From assembly GCA_943788135.1 (NCBI GenBank), contig CALSPC010000005.1, positions 1 to 64,000 of the forward strand: a DNA stretch of 64,000 bases. The letters are read 5' to 3'. The translations under genes were made by a program, and so were the position numbers. This document shows, piece after piece, positions 1 through 8,786 of the stretch (position 1 is the stretch's first letter; every line of letters starts with the position of its first letter). The notes below the pieces were generated by a model. The model worked only from the letters and a program-made list of their open reading frames with translations, made no database searches and had not been told where the DNA came from. Source of the stretch: an uncultured Paracoccaceae bacterium. Its GTDB lineage: Bacteria > Bacteroidota > Bacteroidia > Flavobacteriales > Flavobacteriaceae.

Positions 1-1
1 C

Positions 2-55
2 AATAAAGCAATGCCTGTAAATAGCCAAGCGGATTTCCAAAATGTATTTAAATAA
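2..55 (+). CDS. Possible C-terminal tail of a gene entering from the left edge
   Basis: One frame is open from the first bases and ends in TAA at 53-55. It would give a short tail ending in SQADFQNVFK. The tail is hydrophilic and plausible as the end of a cytoplasmic or membrane-transporter protein, but it is too short to assign. Its position directly upstream of a polysaccharide utilisation locus would suit a sugar transporter, which is only a guess. The remaining bases up to 269 hold no other gene that I can see, only a promoter-like element. Confidence 0.3.
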   Translation, partial: NKAMPVNSQADFQNVFK

Positions 56-166
56 TGCATATTTATACAAAACTTAAATCTACATAATTACTTTTTAATA
101 GCAAACGAATTAGCCGAATTATACTGAATTATAGAGGTTTATAATGGAGTATTGTGATATTTTGTG

Positions 167-174
167 TATTTTTG
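167..174 (+). promoter_or_regulatory. -7 promoter element (TATTTTTG) upstream of the LytTR regulator
   Basis: The octamer TATTTTTG fits the Bacteroidota -7 consensus TAnnTTTG and lies about 95 bases before the chosen start codon at 270. I see no convincing -33 TTG at the normal distance, so this is a pattern match only. Confidence 0.35.
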
Positions 175-269
175 TTAGATAACCTACTTGAATTATATTG
201 CAAAATAACCATTCAATTTCTATTGGATTAGTTTTTGTGATTTTTCAGGCTCTAACTTTTTACCTAATG

Positions 270-1031
270 ATGTCAAAAATCAGTACTATTCTCGTCGATG
301 ATGAAGTTAAAAACAATGAACTACTAAACATATATTTAGATAAATATTGCCCAAACATTGAAATCATTGGGATTGCAACTTCTGTAGAAGATGCTATTAA
401 TAAAATAAACGATCTACGACCAAAGCTTATTTTTTTAGATATTGTAATGCACGATGGTACGGGCTTTGATGTTCTTGAAGGGGTCCAACATAACGATTTT
501 TCAGTTGTTTTTATTACTGCATTTCAAGAGTACGCGGTAACGGCATTTAAGTTTAATGCTATTGATTTCCTTCTAAAACCAATTGACCCAAAAGACCTCA
601 TCACAACAGTGAACACTATTGAAGAAAATATCAAAAAAAAATTATATACAACGACACCCCAGCTGGAATCGGTAAAAACTTCTATTGCGACCAAAACCTC
701 TGATTATAATTTTATCGCGATTCCTTCAACCAAAAAAATTGATTTTATTAAGATAGATGACATTTTATATTTCGAATCAGACGGAAGATACACCATTATT
801 CATCTTATGGATCAAACAACCTTTTTTGTCTCTAAAAATATTGGAGAATATGATAAAATTTTAGCGCCAAATTATTTTTTCAGAATCCATAAAAAGTACT
901 TAATCAATTTAAAATACATTATTAACATTAATAATTCTGATGGTAGTAATTGTGAGCTTGTCGGAAATCTTACATTGCCTGTTGCAAAACGTAGAAAGGA
1001 AGATTTAGTGTCTTTTTTGAATATTAAATAA
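270..1031 (+). CDS. LytTR-family response regulator
   Basis: A 253-residue two-domain response regulator. The N-terminal receiver domain has the acidic pair Asp10-Asp11, the phosphoacceptor Asp57 in LIFLDIVM, and the conserved Lys in LLKPID. The C-terminal half is a LytTR DNA-binding domain (about residues 150-250; motifs ILYFESDGRYT and FFRIHKKYLIN). The start at ATG 270 is preferred because the longer frame from TTG 198 only adds a hydrophobic stretch unrelated to the family. An in-frame ATG at 267 is equally possible. No histidine kinase is adjacent; LytTR regulators usually pair with a 7TM or LytS-like kinase, so it looks like an orphan here. Its place next to the SusR-like regulator suggests, without proving, a role in the glucan locus. 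Confidence 0.9.
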   Translation: MSKISTILVDDEVKNNELLNIYLDKYCPNIEIIGIATSVEDAINKINDLRPKLIFLDIVMHDGTGFDVLEGVQHNDFSVVFITAFQEYAVTAFKFNAIDFLLKPIDPKDLITTVNTIEENIKKKLYTTTPQLESVKTSIATKTSDYNFIAIPSTKKIDFIKIDDILYFESDGRYTIIHLMDQTTFFVSKNIGEYDKILAPNYFFRIHKKYLINLKYIININNSDGSNCELVGNLTLPVAKRRKEDLVSFLNIK

Positions 1032-1145
1032 TTTTTTTCGACCTAAAGCCATATATTAATAGTTCTCAAAAATTTTATTGCGCTATCCTATATCCTTATT
1101 AGCTCAAATTTTAAATTTTTATTACCTTGTGCCTTTGTGTTATAT

Positions 1146-3950
1146 ATGAGAACTATTAAGTATATTTTAGTTTTGCTAACTTCTTTGGCTGTCTATGCTC
1201 AGGAGCATCCTCCTGTAATGGCATATAGTCCAGACTCTTATAGTGCCCAGAACCAAAACTGGAGTATTTCGCAGACCTCAGATCAGAAAATGTATTTTGC
1301 TAATAATTCGGGATTATTGGAGTTCGATGGGATGAATTGGAATCTTTATCCAGTCCCAAATAATTCTATTGTAAGATCTGTTAAGGCTATAGATGACTTA
1401 ATATACACTGGAAGTTACATGGATTTTGGGGTATGGAAAAGAAATAAAAAAGGTTTTCTTGAGTATACCTCGTTAGTCCAATCATTTGACCTTAAACTAG
1501 CTGAAGATGAGCAGTTTTGGGATATTATTAAATTAGATAATTGGATGATTTTTCAATCCCTTTCCAGAATATATTTAGTTAATGAAAGCACAAAACAAAC
1601 CACTTTTATTGAATCTGAAGCGGTTATTTCAAATGTTTACGAAGTGGATGGCGTCTTATTTTTCAATAAGGCTAATAAGGGAATATATAAGATAATCAAT
1701 GGAAATGTAGAGCTTGTTACTAAGGATCCTAGAGTGGTGACAAATAGACTCGCTGGGATTACTGAGCTTAATGATCAATTACTGATTATGACTGCTTCAA
1801 ATGGGTTTTACTTTTTTGATGATAACACTCTAACGCCATGGAAAATCGATTCAAAAATCGATTTAAAGTTACTGACAATTTACAGTACCGCCAAGCTAAA
1901 AGATAATAGTATTGTTTTAGGAACAGTCTCCAATGGAATTTTTCATTTAACCGCCAAAGGAGAACTTAAATATAATCTTAATTTTGAAAAGGGCTTAAGT
2001 AATAACACAGTCTTGTCTGTATTTGAAGATTATCAAAACAATTTGTGGTTGGGACTTGATATTGGAATAAGCCATGTCAACCTGTCCTCACAATTTGTTG
2101 TTTATAATGATAAAAAAGGAACTATAGGAACCGTTTATACTTCTGTTGTTTTTGAAGAGTATTTATACCTAGGAACAAATCAAGGTTTATTTTATAAACG
2201 AAGAGAAGCTGACTCAGACTTTTCATTTGTTAAGGGCACTAATGGTCAGGTATGGAACCTCAAAGTTCTCGATAATCAGCTTTTTTGTGGACATGACAGA
2301 GGGACGTTTCTTATCAAAAACCAAAAACTACAATATATAATTGGAGACTCACCTGGTACTTGGGATTTTAAGTCTTTAAGTACAAATCCGTCTATTATTC
2401 TGCAAGGAAATTACAATGGATTAAGTCTTTTAGAAAAGTCACAAGGCAAATGGCGTTACCGCAACAAAATCAAAGGATTTGATATATCAAGTCGTTTTTA
2501 TCATCAGATTGGAAACCATATATATGTAAGCCACGAATTACGGGGGTTACAAGAATTGACATTAAATAAAGATTTAACTGCAGTTACTAAAGTTAAAAAC
2601 ATCACTCCAATATCTAAGGGTAAAGGGTTCAACTTTCTAAAATTCTCTAAAAGCTATTTCTATACTTCATCCGAAGGTGTATATAAATTTAATCCTTCCA
2701 ATTTAGAGTTTACGAAATCGGAAGTATTTAATGAGGTTCTAAAAGAGTTTACAATTTTGACCACCATTATGGATATTAAAGATTCTGATGGTCTCAAGTG
2801 GTGTTTTGCGGATGATAATATCTTAATTATTAGTACTGGGAGTGTTACCAAAACTCCAAAAGTTGAAGTGATCCCTGTGGCGATGGCAAATATTAATAAG
2901 GTGGTTACTGGTTTTGAAAACCTAACACAAATTGGCACTGACGAATATTTATTGGGGTCTGCATATGGGTATTTTATTTTTAATTCGGAGGCTCCTAAGC
3001 CGAATCATCTCCATACTTTAAAACTGAACTCAATCGAAGTTAGTAAACTAAATGAGGATAAGCGCTTATTAGATGTTCAATCTGTTGCAAGTCTAGACCC
3101 AAGTAGTAACACTATTCGTATAGATTATAGCATTCCACATTACGATAATGTTGTAAGTAAGAAATATTCCTATAAATTAGAAGGCTATTCTAATGCTTGG
3201 TCTGAATGGCAATCCGAATCTCAGCAAGTCTTTGAGAATTTGCCTTTTGGAAGCTATGAGTTTAAGGTCAAAGGGAAAGTTGGAAATTCACACACCCTAA
3301 ATACGGCCTCCTATTCTTTTATTATTAATCGACCTTGGTATCTTTCTAATGCACTTATTACTATTTATGTGATTCTTTTTATTGTATTGTGGATTGTAGT
3401 TCACAATGTTTATAAGCGCTATTATAGAAAACAACAAGAAAAATTAGTTCAGAAATCTCAAGAGCAACTCGCATTAAAAGAGCTGGAAACAGCTCAGAAG
3501 CTTATGCAGTTAAAAAATGAAAAATTAGAACTTGACATTGAAAGTAAGAACCGAGAGTTAGCAGTCTCAACCATGAGTCTTATCAAAAAGAACGAATTTT
3601 TAAATAGTATTAAAAGTGAGTTAAAGGAAAAAGACAATAAGCAGGACCTTAAAAAAGTGATTAAAATAATTGATAAAAACTTAAACAATACAGACGACTG
3701 GAAATTGTTTGAAGAAGCCTTTAATAATGCAGACAAAGATTTCCTTAAACTTATTAAAGAAAAACATCCTGTACTCACTCCTAATGACCTTCGCTTGTGC
3801 GCTTATTTGCGCTTAAATTTATCCTCAAAAGAGATCGCTCCTCTATTAAATATCTCTCCACGAAGTGTAGAAGTCAAACGATATCGTTTGCGTAAAAAAA
3901 TGGATTTACCTCACGAATCCAGTCTTACAAATTATATTTTAGAGATATAA
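1146..3950 (+). CDS. SusR-like membrane regulator (beta-propeller, Y_Y_Y, LuxR-type HTH)
   Basis: A 934-residue one-component regulator without a kinase domain. In order: signal peptide (about 1-21, ending VYAQ); a long periplasmic region of two-component-regulator propeller repeats (to about 630); a Y_Y_Y domain (YSYKLEGYSNAW, then FENLPFGSYEFKVKG); one membrane helix (ALITIYVILFIVLWIVV); a charged coiled coil; and a C-terminal LuxR/GerE-like helix-turn-helix (LTPNDLRLCAYLRLNLSSKE, then RSVEVKRYRLRKKM). This is the architecture of SusR-type regulators that sense oligosaccharides in the periplasm and act on a nearby susCD pair. susC lies just downstream on the same strand. ATG 1146 is chosen over the upstream GTG 1137 because it begins the signal peptide cleanly. 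Confidence 0.9.
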   Translation: MRTIKYILVLLTSLAVYAQEHPPVMAYSPDSYSAQNQNWSISQTSDQKMYFANNSGLLEFDGMNWNLYPVPNNSIVRSVKAIDDLIYTGSYMDFGVWKRNKKGFLEYTSLVQSFDLKLAEDEQFWDIIKLDNWMIFQSLSRIYLVNESTKQTTFIESEAVISNVYEVDGVLFFNKANKGIYKIINGNVELVTKDPRVVTNRLAGITELNDQLLIMTASNGFYFFDDNTLTPWKIDSKIDLKLLTIYSTAKLKDNSIVLGTVSNGIFHLTAKGELKYNLNFEKGLSNNTVLSVFEDYQNNLWLGLDIGISHVNLSSQFVVYNDKKGTIGTVYTSVVFEEYLYLGTNQGLFYKRREADSDFSFVKGTNGQVWNLKVLDNQLFCGHDRGTFLIKNQKLQYIIGDSPGTWDFKSLSTNPSIILQGNYNGLSLLEKSQGKWRYRNKIKGFDISSRFYHQIGNHIYVSHELRGLQELTLNKDLTAVTKVKNITPISKGKGFNFLKFSKSYFYTSSEGVYKFNPSNLEFTKSEVFNEVLKEFTILTTIMDIKDSDGLKWCFADDNILIISTGSVTKTPKVEVIPVAMANINKVVTGFENLTQIGTDEYLLGSAYGYFIFNSEAPKPNHLHTLKLNSIEVSKLNEDKRLLDVQSVASLDPSSNTIRIDYSIPHYDNVVSKKYSYKLEGYSNAWSEWQSESQQVFENLPFGSYEFKVKGKVGNSHTLNTASYSFIINRPWYLSNALITIYVILFIVLWIVVHNVYKRYYRKQQEKLVQKSQEQLALKELETAQKLMQLKNEKLELDIESKNRELAVSTMSLIKKNEFLNSIKSELKEKDNKQDLKKVIKIIDKNLNNTDDWKLFEEAFNNADKDFLKLIKEKHPVLTPNDLRLCAYLRLNLSSKEIAPLLNISPRSVEVKRYRLRKKMDLPHESSLTNYILEI

Positions 3951-3989
3951 CAAACACTACGCTTCCTATTTCCACCTATACAAACACCC

Positions 3990-3997
3990 TACATTTG
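3990..3997 (+). promoter_or_regulatory. -7 promoter element (TACATTTG) upstream of susC
   Basis: TACATTTG matches TAnnTTTG exactly. It sits in the 219-bp gap between the SusR-like gene and susC and would give a 5' UTR of about 165 bases. The element overlaps an imperfect hairpin with arms CCTACA and TGTAGG, and I see no clear -33 TTG. The rest of the gap is AT-rich, with further TAnnTTT-like strings nearer the start codon, so the true start site is uncertain. Confidence 0.35.
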
Positions 3998-4169
3998 CGC
4001 TTTTTTGTAGGCTATTAACTTTCGATTTATTTTTAAAAAATCATTTTTCAACCTGTTGAGTAAAAAAAGCAATATTTTTTTCATTTTGTATAACTTTTGT
4101 TTTGTTTTTTTAAACAAAAAACTTGATTTCTTAGTTTATATTTACGAAAACTATAACAAACCAAAACTT

Positions 4170-7100
4170 ATGAAAAAAATGTTTTATGCCGCACTGATGA
4201 CTTTGGCCTTTGCTTCTACAGCAATTGCTCAAAACACAACAGTTAGTGGTACTGTAAAATCTAACGCAGATGGCTTGCCCTTAATTGGAGTCAACATCAT
4301 AGTTAAAAACACAAGCTCTGGAGCTGTGTCAGATTTTGATGGAAATTTCACCATCAACAACGTACAACCGAATGCAACTTTAGTGTTTACCTATATAGGT
4401 TTCGAAACACTAGAATTACCTGCATCGGCTAATATGAACGTCTCTTTAAATGAAGACAATGAATCTCTTGAAGAGATTGTTGTAATCGGATATGGAACTC
4501 AAAAGAAAAAAGAGGTTACAGGAGCTGTTACGGTTTTAGGCTCTAAAGCTATTGAGAAATTAAATCCTGTAAGAGTAGAACAAGCTTTACAAGGTCAGGT
4601 AGCTGGTGTAAATGTGACATCTAATTCCGGTTCACCTGGATCGGGTTCTAACATTAGAATTCGAGGAGTTTCTACAAATGGAGATAGTCGACCTTTAATA
4701 TTAGTTGATGGAAGTAGAGTTGGTGACCTTTCTGCAGTGAACCCTAGCGATATCAAAACGATTAACGTGTTAAAAGATGCAACTGCTGGTATTTACGGAG
4801 TTCAAGCTGCTAACGGTGTAATCTTAATTACAACTAAAACAGGAAGAAAAAACGCTGAATTGAAGTTTCAATTTGATTCATACACTGGTATTCAACAGAC
4901 AAGCAACAAATTGGATTTATTAAATCCAACAGATTTTGCTATATATGTGAATGATGCAGCTGATGACACTGAGTTTTTCGTGTATCCACAAACGGGTACA
5001 GACTGGCAAGATGAGGTTTTTAGATCTGCGATTATATCAAATGTAAATTTGAGTGCTAGTGGAGGTACAGAAAAATCAGCGTACTCTTTTGGGGTATCTT
5101 ATTTAGACCAAGATGGTATTGTAGGTATTGGAAAATCTAACTTTAATCGACTTACGGCTAGGTTAAACTACCAATACAATATTTTAGATAATTTGAAACT
5201 TACTGCTACAGCACTGTCAACTACTTCAGAAAAAAACAATTTAGCTGAAGGTGGTATTGGAGCAGTATTGTATAATGCTGTCAATATCAATCCAAATTTA
5301 TCGGTTAGAGACGAAGACGGTAACTATTCTTTAGTTAATGACATCAGACAGATAGAAATCATCAACCCTTTAGCACAAATAGAAAACAACTACAATACAA
5401 CTCGTGTTTCTAAAATTACTGGAACTTTTGGTGTAGACTATAACTTCCTTGACAAGTTCACTGTAAGTTCTAAATTTCAAATGAATCACGCCAATGTAAG
5501 AGACGACATTTTTAGACCAGAAGTGAATTATGGACCAAGTCGATCTGGAAACATCGTTGGAAACGAAGTTGTGGATCATGGTGCCGATTATGATGATTAC
5601 ATTTGGGATAATTATATTACATACCAAGATACTTTTAACGACAAACATAACTTAACGGTTTTATTGGGAACTTCTTTATCTCACGAAGAAGGTATATTTT
5701 ATGGGTATCAAGGAACAAGTACAGTAGCTGCTAACAATCCAAACCAATCTATATGGGACATGGAAGTTATCAATCCACGTTTTGTGCCTTCTCAAATCGC
5801 CATTGGAAACAATGTTTTTGAGAAACGTTTGTCATCAATATTTTCAAGAGTTCAATATAACTTTAAAGGAAAATATTTAGTATCAGCTGTCATGAGAAGA
5901 GATGGTTCTTCTGCTTTTGGACCTAATAATAAATATGGGTTCTTTCCTTCAGGATCTGTTGGATGGAACATATCGGAAGAAAATTTCTTAAAAGATAGTT
6001 CTTGGGTAAATAACTTGAAGCTAAGAGCGAGTTACGGTGTTATTGGTAATGATAAAATTAGATTATTTGGATTTACATCTCTTTTAACAGGAGAAGCTAC
6101 TTACGACCCAGGAAATGCAACGGGAATTTCAGATTTACTTAATGGTGTTGCCATTGGCCTAATTGGAAATCCTAACATTCAATGGGAAGAGCAGATATCT
6201 AAAAATATAGGTTTTGACACCTCATTATTTAATAATAAATTATCTATCTCTGCCGATGTTTATTCTAAATTAACAGAAAAACTATTAATTGCTCCAGATG
6301 GTTCTGGGTTATTAGGAGCAGCTGCACCAGGTTCTGCTTTACCAATTGTAAATGCAGGTTCTGTTGAAAATAAAGGGGTTGAGTTTAGTATTAACTACAA
6401 TAATATCCTTACGGATGACTTTAAATTTAATGTTGGGTTCAATTTCACTACTTTAGAAAACGAAGTATTATCTGTTGATGTAGGTGGAAACGGAATTGTT
6501 AATGGCGGTGAATTTGGAGTTGGTATTAGTCAAACAACATCTCGTATGCAAGCAGGTATGCCAATGGGATATTTTTACGGCTACCAAACAAATGGCCTTT
6601 ACCAAACACAATCTGAAATTGATGCTTTAAATGCAAGTGCTCCAGAAGGGGTTTACCACGCATCAGCAGCACCAGGAGATTTAAAATTCGTAGACACAAA
6701 CGGAAACGGATACATTGATCCAGATGATAGAACAAATCTTGGAGATCCTTTAGCTGATATTACTATGGGCTTTAACATTGGGTTTACCTACAAAAATATA
6801 GATTTCAGTGCGAATGCATTTGCCTCTGTAGGAAATGATATGGTAAGAGATTACGAGCGTAAAGATTTATACGCCAACAGAGGAACATATATGCTAAACA
6901 GATGGCAAGGTACGGGAACAAGTAATACAGTGCCAAGAGCTGTAGCAGGAGCTTCTGTAAATACAGATTTATTTTCTGATTTTTATGTAGAAGACGCCTC
7001 TTTCTTGCGTATCCAAAATGTTCAAATAGGGTATTCATTTGATTCTAAAACATTATCTAGCTTAGGTTTAGATAAATTTAGAATTTATATCTCAGGAAAT

Positions 7101-7235
7101 AATTTATATACACTCACTGATTATTTAGGATATGATCCTTCTGCAAGTAACGGAGCTCCAATCGGTTCCGGTATTGATAAAGGTTTCTATCCTGTAGCCA
7201 GCTCATATCTATTAGGTATTAACTTAAACTTTTAA
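4170..7235 (+). CDS. SusC/RagA-type TonB-linked outer-membrane transporter
   Basis: A 1021-residue TonB-dependent outer-membrane channel that imports oligosaccharides captured with the adjacent SusD partner. In order: signal peptide (ends STAIAQ), carboxypeptidase-like regulatory domain (about 25-100; VSDFDGNFTINNV and FTYIGFETLEL), the SusC signature LEEIVVIGYGTQKKKEVTGA, a plug domain (IRIRGVSTNGDSRPLILVDG) and a long beta-barrel ending in the hydrophobic LLGINLNF. Start ATG 4170 is used because the longer frame from TTG 4056 lacks a signal peptide at its N-terminus. The gene is followed 10 bases later by susD. The neighbouring GH3 and GH16 genes suggest laminarin or another mixed beta-glucan as substrate, which is an inference. 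Confidence 0.95.
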   Translation: MKKMFYAALMTLAFASTAIAQNTTVSGTVKSNADGLPLIGVNIIVKNTSSGAVSDFDGNFTINNVQPNATLVFTYIGFETLELPASANMNVSLNEDNESLEEIVVIGYGTQKKKEVTGAVTVLGSKAIEKLNPVRVEQALQGQVAGVNVTSNSGSPGSGSNIRIRGVSTNGDSRPLILVDGSRVGDLSAVNPSDIKTINVLKDATAGIYGVQAANGVILITTKTGRKNAELKFQFDSYTGIQQTSNKLDLLNPTDFAIYVNDAADDTEFFVYPQTGTDWQDEVFRSAIISNVNLSASGGTEKSAYSFGVSYLDQDGIVGIGKSNFNRLTARLNYQYNILDNLKLTATALSTTSEKNNLAEGGIGAVLYNAVNINPNLSVRDEDGNYSLVNDIRQIEIINPLAQIENNYNTTRVSKITGTFGVDYNFLDKFTVSSKFQMNHANVRDDIFRPEVNYGPSRSGNIVGNEVVDHGADYDDYIWDNYITYQDTFNDKHNLTVLLGTSLSHEEGIFYGYQGTSTVAANNPNQSIWDMEVINPRFVPSQIAIGNNVFEKRLSSIFSRVQYNFKGKYLVSAVMRRDGSSAFGPNNKYGFFPSGSVGWNISEENFLKDSSWVNNLKLRASYGVIGNDKIRLFGFTSLLTGEATYDPGNATGISDLLNGVAIGLIGNPNIQWEEQISKNIGFDTSLFNNKLSISADVYSKLTEKLLIAPDGSGLLGAAAPGSALPIVNAGSVENKGVEFSINYNNILTDDFKFNVGFNFTTLENEVLSVDVGGNGIVNGGEFGVGISQTTSRMQAGMPMGYFYGYQTNGLYQTQSEIDALNASAPEGVYHASAAPGDLKFVDTNGNGYIDPDDRTNLGDPLADITMGFNIGFTYKNIDFSANAFASVGNDMVRDYERKDLYANRGTYMLNRWQGTGTSNTVPRAVAGASVNTDLFSDFYVEDASFLRIQNVQIGYSFDSKTLSSLGLDKFRIYISGNNLYTLTDYLGYDPSASNGAPIGSGIDKGFYPVASSYLLGINLNF

Positions 7236-7245
7236 TAATTATATT

Positions 7246-8757
7246 ATGAAAAAAATATTTAAAACAGTAATGATATTCTCACTTGTGCTTGTCGCATCAT
7301 GTGATGATTACATTGAAGTAGAACCTATCGGCCCTGATGCCAGTGACTACTTTAACAATGAACAAGAGTATGAAAGTGCTTTAATCGGTGCTTACGATAT
7401 GCTACAGTCCTCTTTTTGGAATGTGCTAATAGGTGTTGTCGCTTCTGACGATTTCGCTGCGGGAGGTGATTCTTTTAACTTCGATCAGCCAACTGTACAA
7501 AATGTGAATCAAATGATTCACACACCTTCAGACAACAACCAATTAAGAGACATTTGGAATTTGATGTATGCAGGTTTAAACAGAGCTAATTACGTATTAG
7601 AATTTAAAGACAAAACCGAATTTAATGGCAAAGAACAAATCATAGCGCAAGCGTATTTTTTAAGAGCTTATTTCACATTCGAATTAGCGAAACATTTTGG
7701 AAATATTCCTTTAAAGGTTGAAACTCGTGATGAAGTTAGTAGAATTGCTGATCAACGTGTAATTATTGGTGAACAATATGACATCAACAGAGTTGGAAGT
7801 ATTTCGGCGGTCTACAGTCTAATTGAAGAAGACCTAAAAGAAGCTATTCCTAGTTTGCCAGCTGAACAAAGCGAAATATACAAAGCAACCAAAGGAGCTG
7901 CACAAGCGTTGTTAGGTAAAGTTTATTTATACCACGGAACTTTTGATGCGGATAAATTCGCAGACGCAGCATCTGCTTTTGCAGACGTTATTGCTAGTCC
8001 AGCATATAGCCTAAAAACAGGCGATGATTACAAAAACCTATTTGAAAGTAGTGCTGAAAATGGTTCAGAATCTGTTTTCGAAATTCAATATACTGGAGTA
8101 GAACCAGCAGGATGGGATTGTATTATTTGTAGTGAAGGAAGTTATTTCCCTAAATTTTGTGGGCCAAGATCTCCATATGACAATTCGGAGTTTGTAACTG
8201 GATGGGGCTTTTGCTTACCATCACAAGAATTGTATGACTTATTTGATGCCAATGATGCTAGAAGAGATGTTACCTTTTATGATTTAAGAGATGAACAAGA
8301 CTCCTATTCTCAAGGTAGAGACGACACAGGTTTGTTCAATAAAAAATACATCCCTCGTAAAATAGATGAAACAGCAGGATCTGATCCTTTAAATTATGCA
8401 AACAACTACCGTTCTATACGTTATGCAGATGTATTATTAATGGCTGCAGAAGCACATGCTCAAAGTGGTGGTGCTAATGCCGAAGACTATCTAAATCAAG
8501 TAAGATTTAGAGCTTATGGAGACAATAGTCATGATTACTCTTCAGCTGAAGGAGATCTGCTCGAAGCTATTTATGCAGAAAGACGTAAAGAATTAGCAGG
8601 AGAAGGACACCGTTTCTTTGACCTTGTTAGAACAAATAAAGCAGCGGCTGCAATCCCAGGATTTACAGCCAACAAAAATGAAGTATTCCCAATTCCATTG
8701 ATCGAGCTCGAACTAGCCAATGCAGTAGAAAGATGGGGACAAAACCAAGGATATTAA
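7246..8757 (+). CDS. SusD/RagB-family surface glycan-binding lipoprotein
   Basis: A 503-residue SusD-family lipoprotein that forms the lid over the SusC channel. The lipobox VASC puts the lipid-modified residue at Cys19. The N-terminal SusD-like domain (EQEYESALIGAYDMLQSSFW) is followed by TPR-type helices (ALLGKVYLYHGTF). The C-terminal RagB/SusD domain has typical motifs: SIRYADVLLMAAEAHAQSGG, then YAERRKELAGEGHRFFDLVR. Length is normal for the family. It is transcribed with susC and followed by the repeat lipoprotein 30 bases downstream. A cysteine pair (CIIC, near residues 286-289) is unusual but could simply form a disulfide. Confidence 0.95.
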   Translation: MKKIFKTVMIFSLVLVASCDDYIEVEPIGPDASDYFNNEQEYESALIGAYDMLQSSFWNVLIGVVASDDFAAGGDSFNFDQPTVQNVNQMIHTPSDNNQLRDIWNLMYAGLNRANYVLEFKDKTEFNGKEQIIAQAYFLRAYFTFELAKHFGNIPLKVETRDEVSRIADQRVIIGEQYDINRVGSISAVYSLIEEDLKEAIPSLPAEQSEIYKATKGAAQALLGKVYLYHGTFDADKFADAASAFADVIASPAYSLKTGDDYKNLFESSAENGSESVFEIQYTGVEPAGWDCIICSEGSYFPKFCGPRSPYDNSEFVTGWGFCLPSQELYDLFDANDARRDVTFYDLRDEQDSYSQGRDDTGLFNKKYIPRKIDETAGSDPLNYANNYRSIRYADVLLMAAEAHAQSGGANAEDYLNQVRFRAYGDNSHDYSSAEGDLLEAIYAERRKELAGEGHRFFDLVRTNKAAAAIPGFTANKNEVFPIPLIELELANAVERWGQNQGY

Positions 8758-8786
8758 AAAATTATAAACTCAAAAAAAAAGAAAAA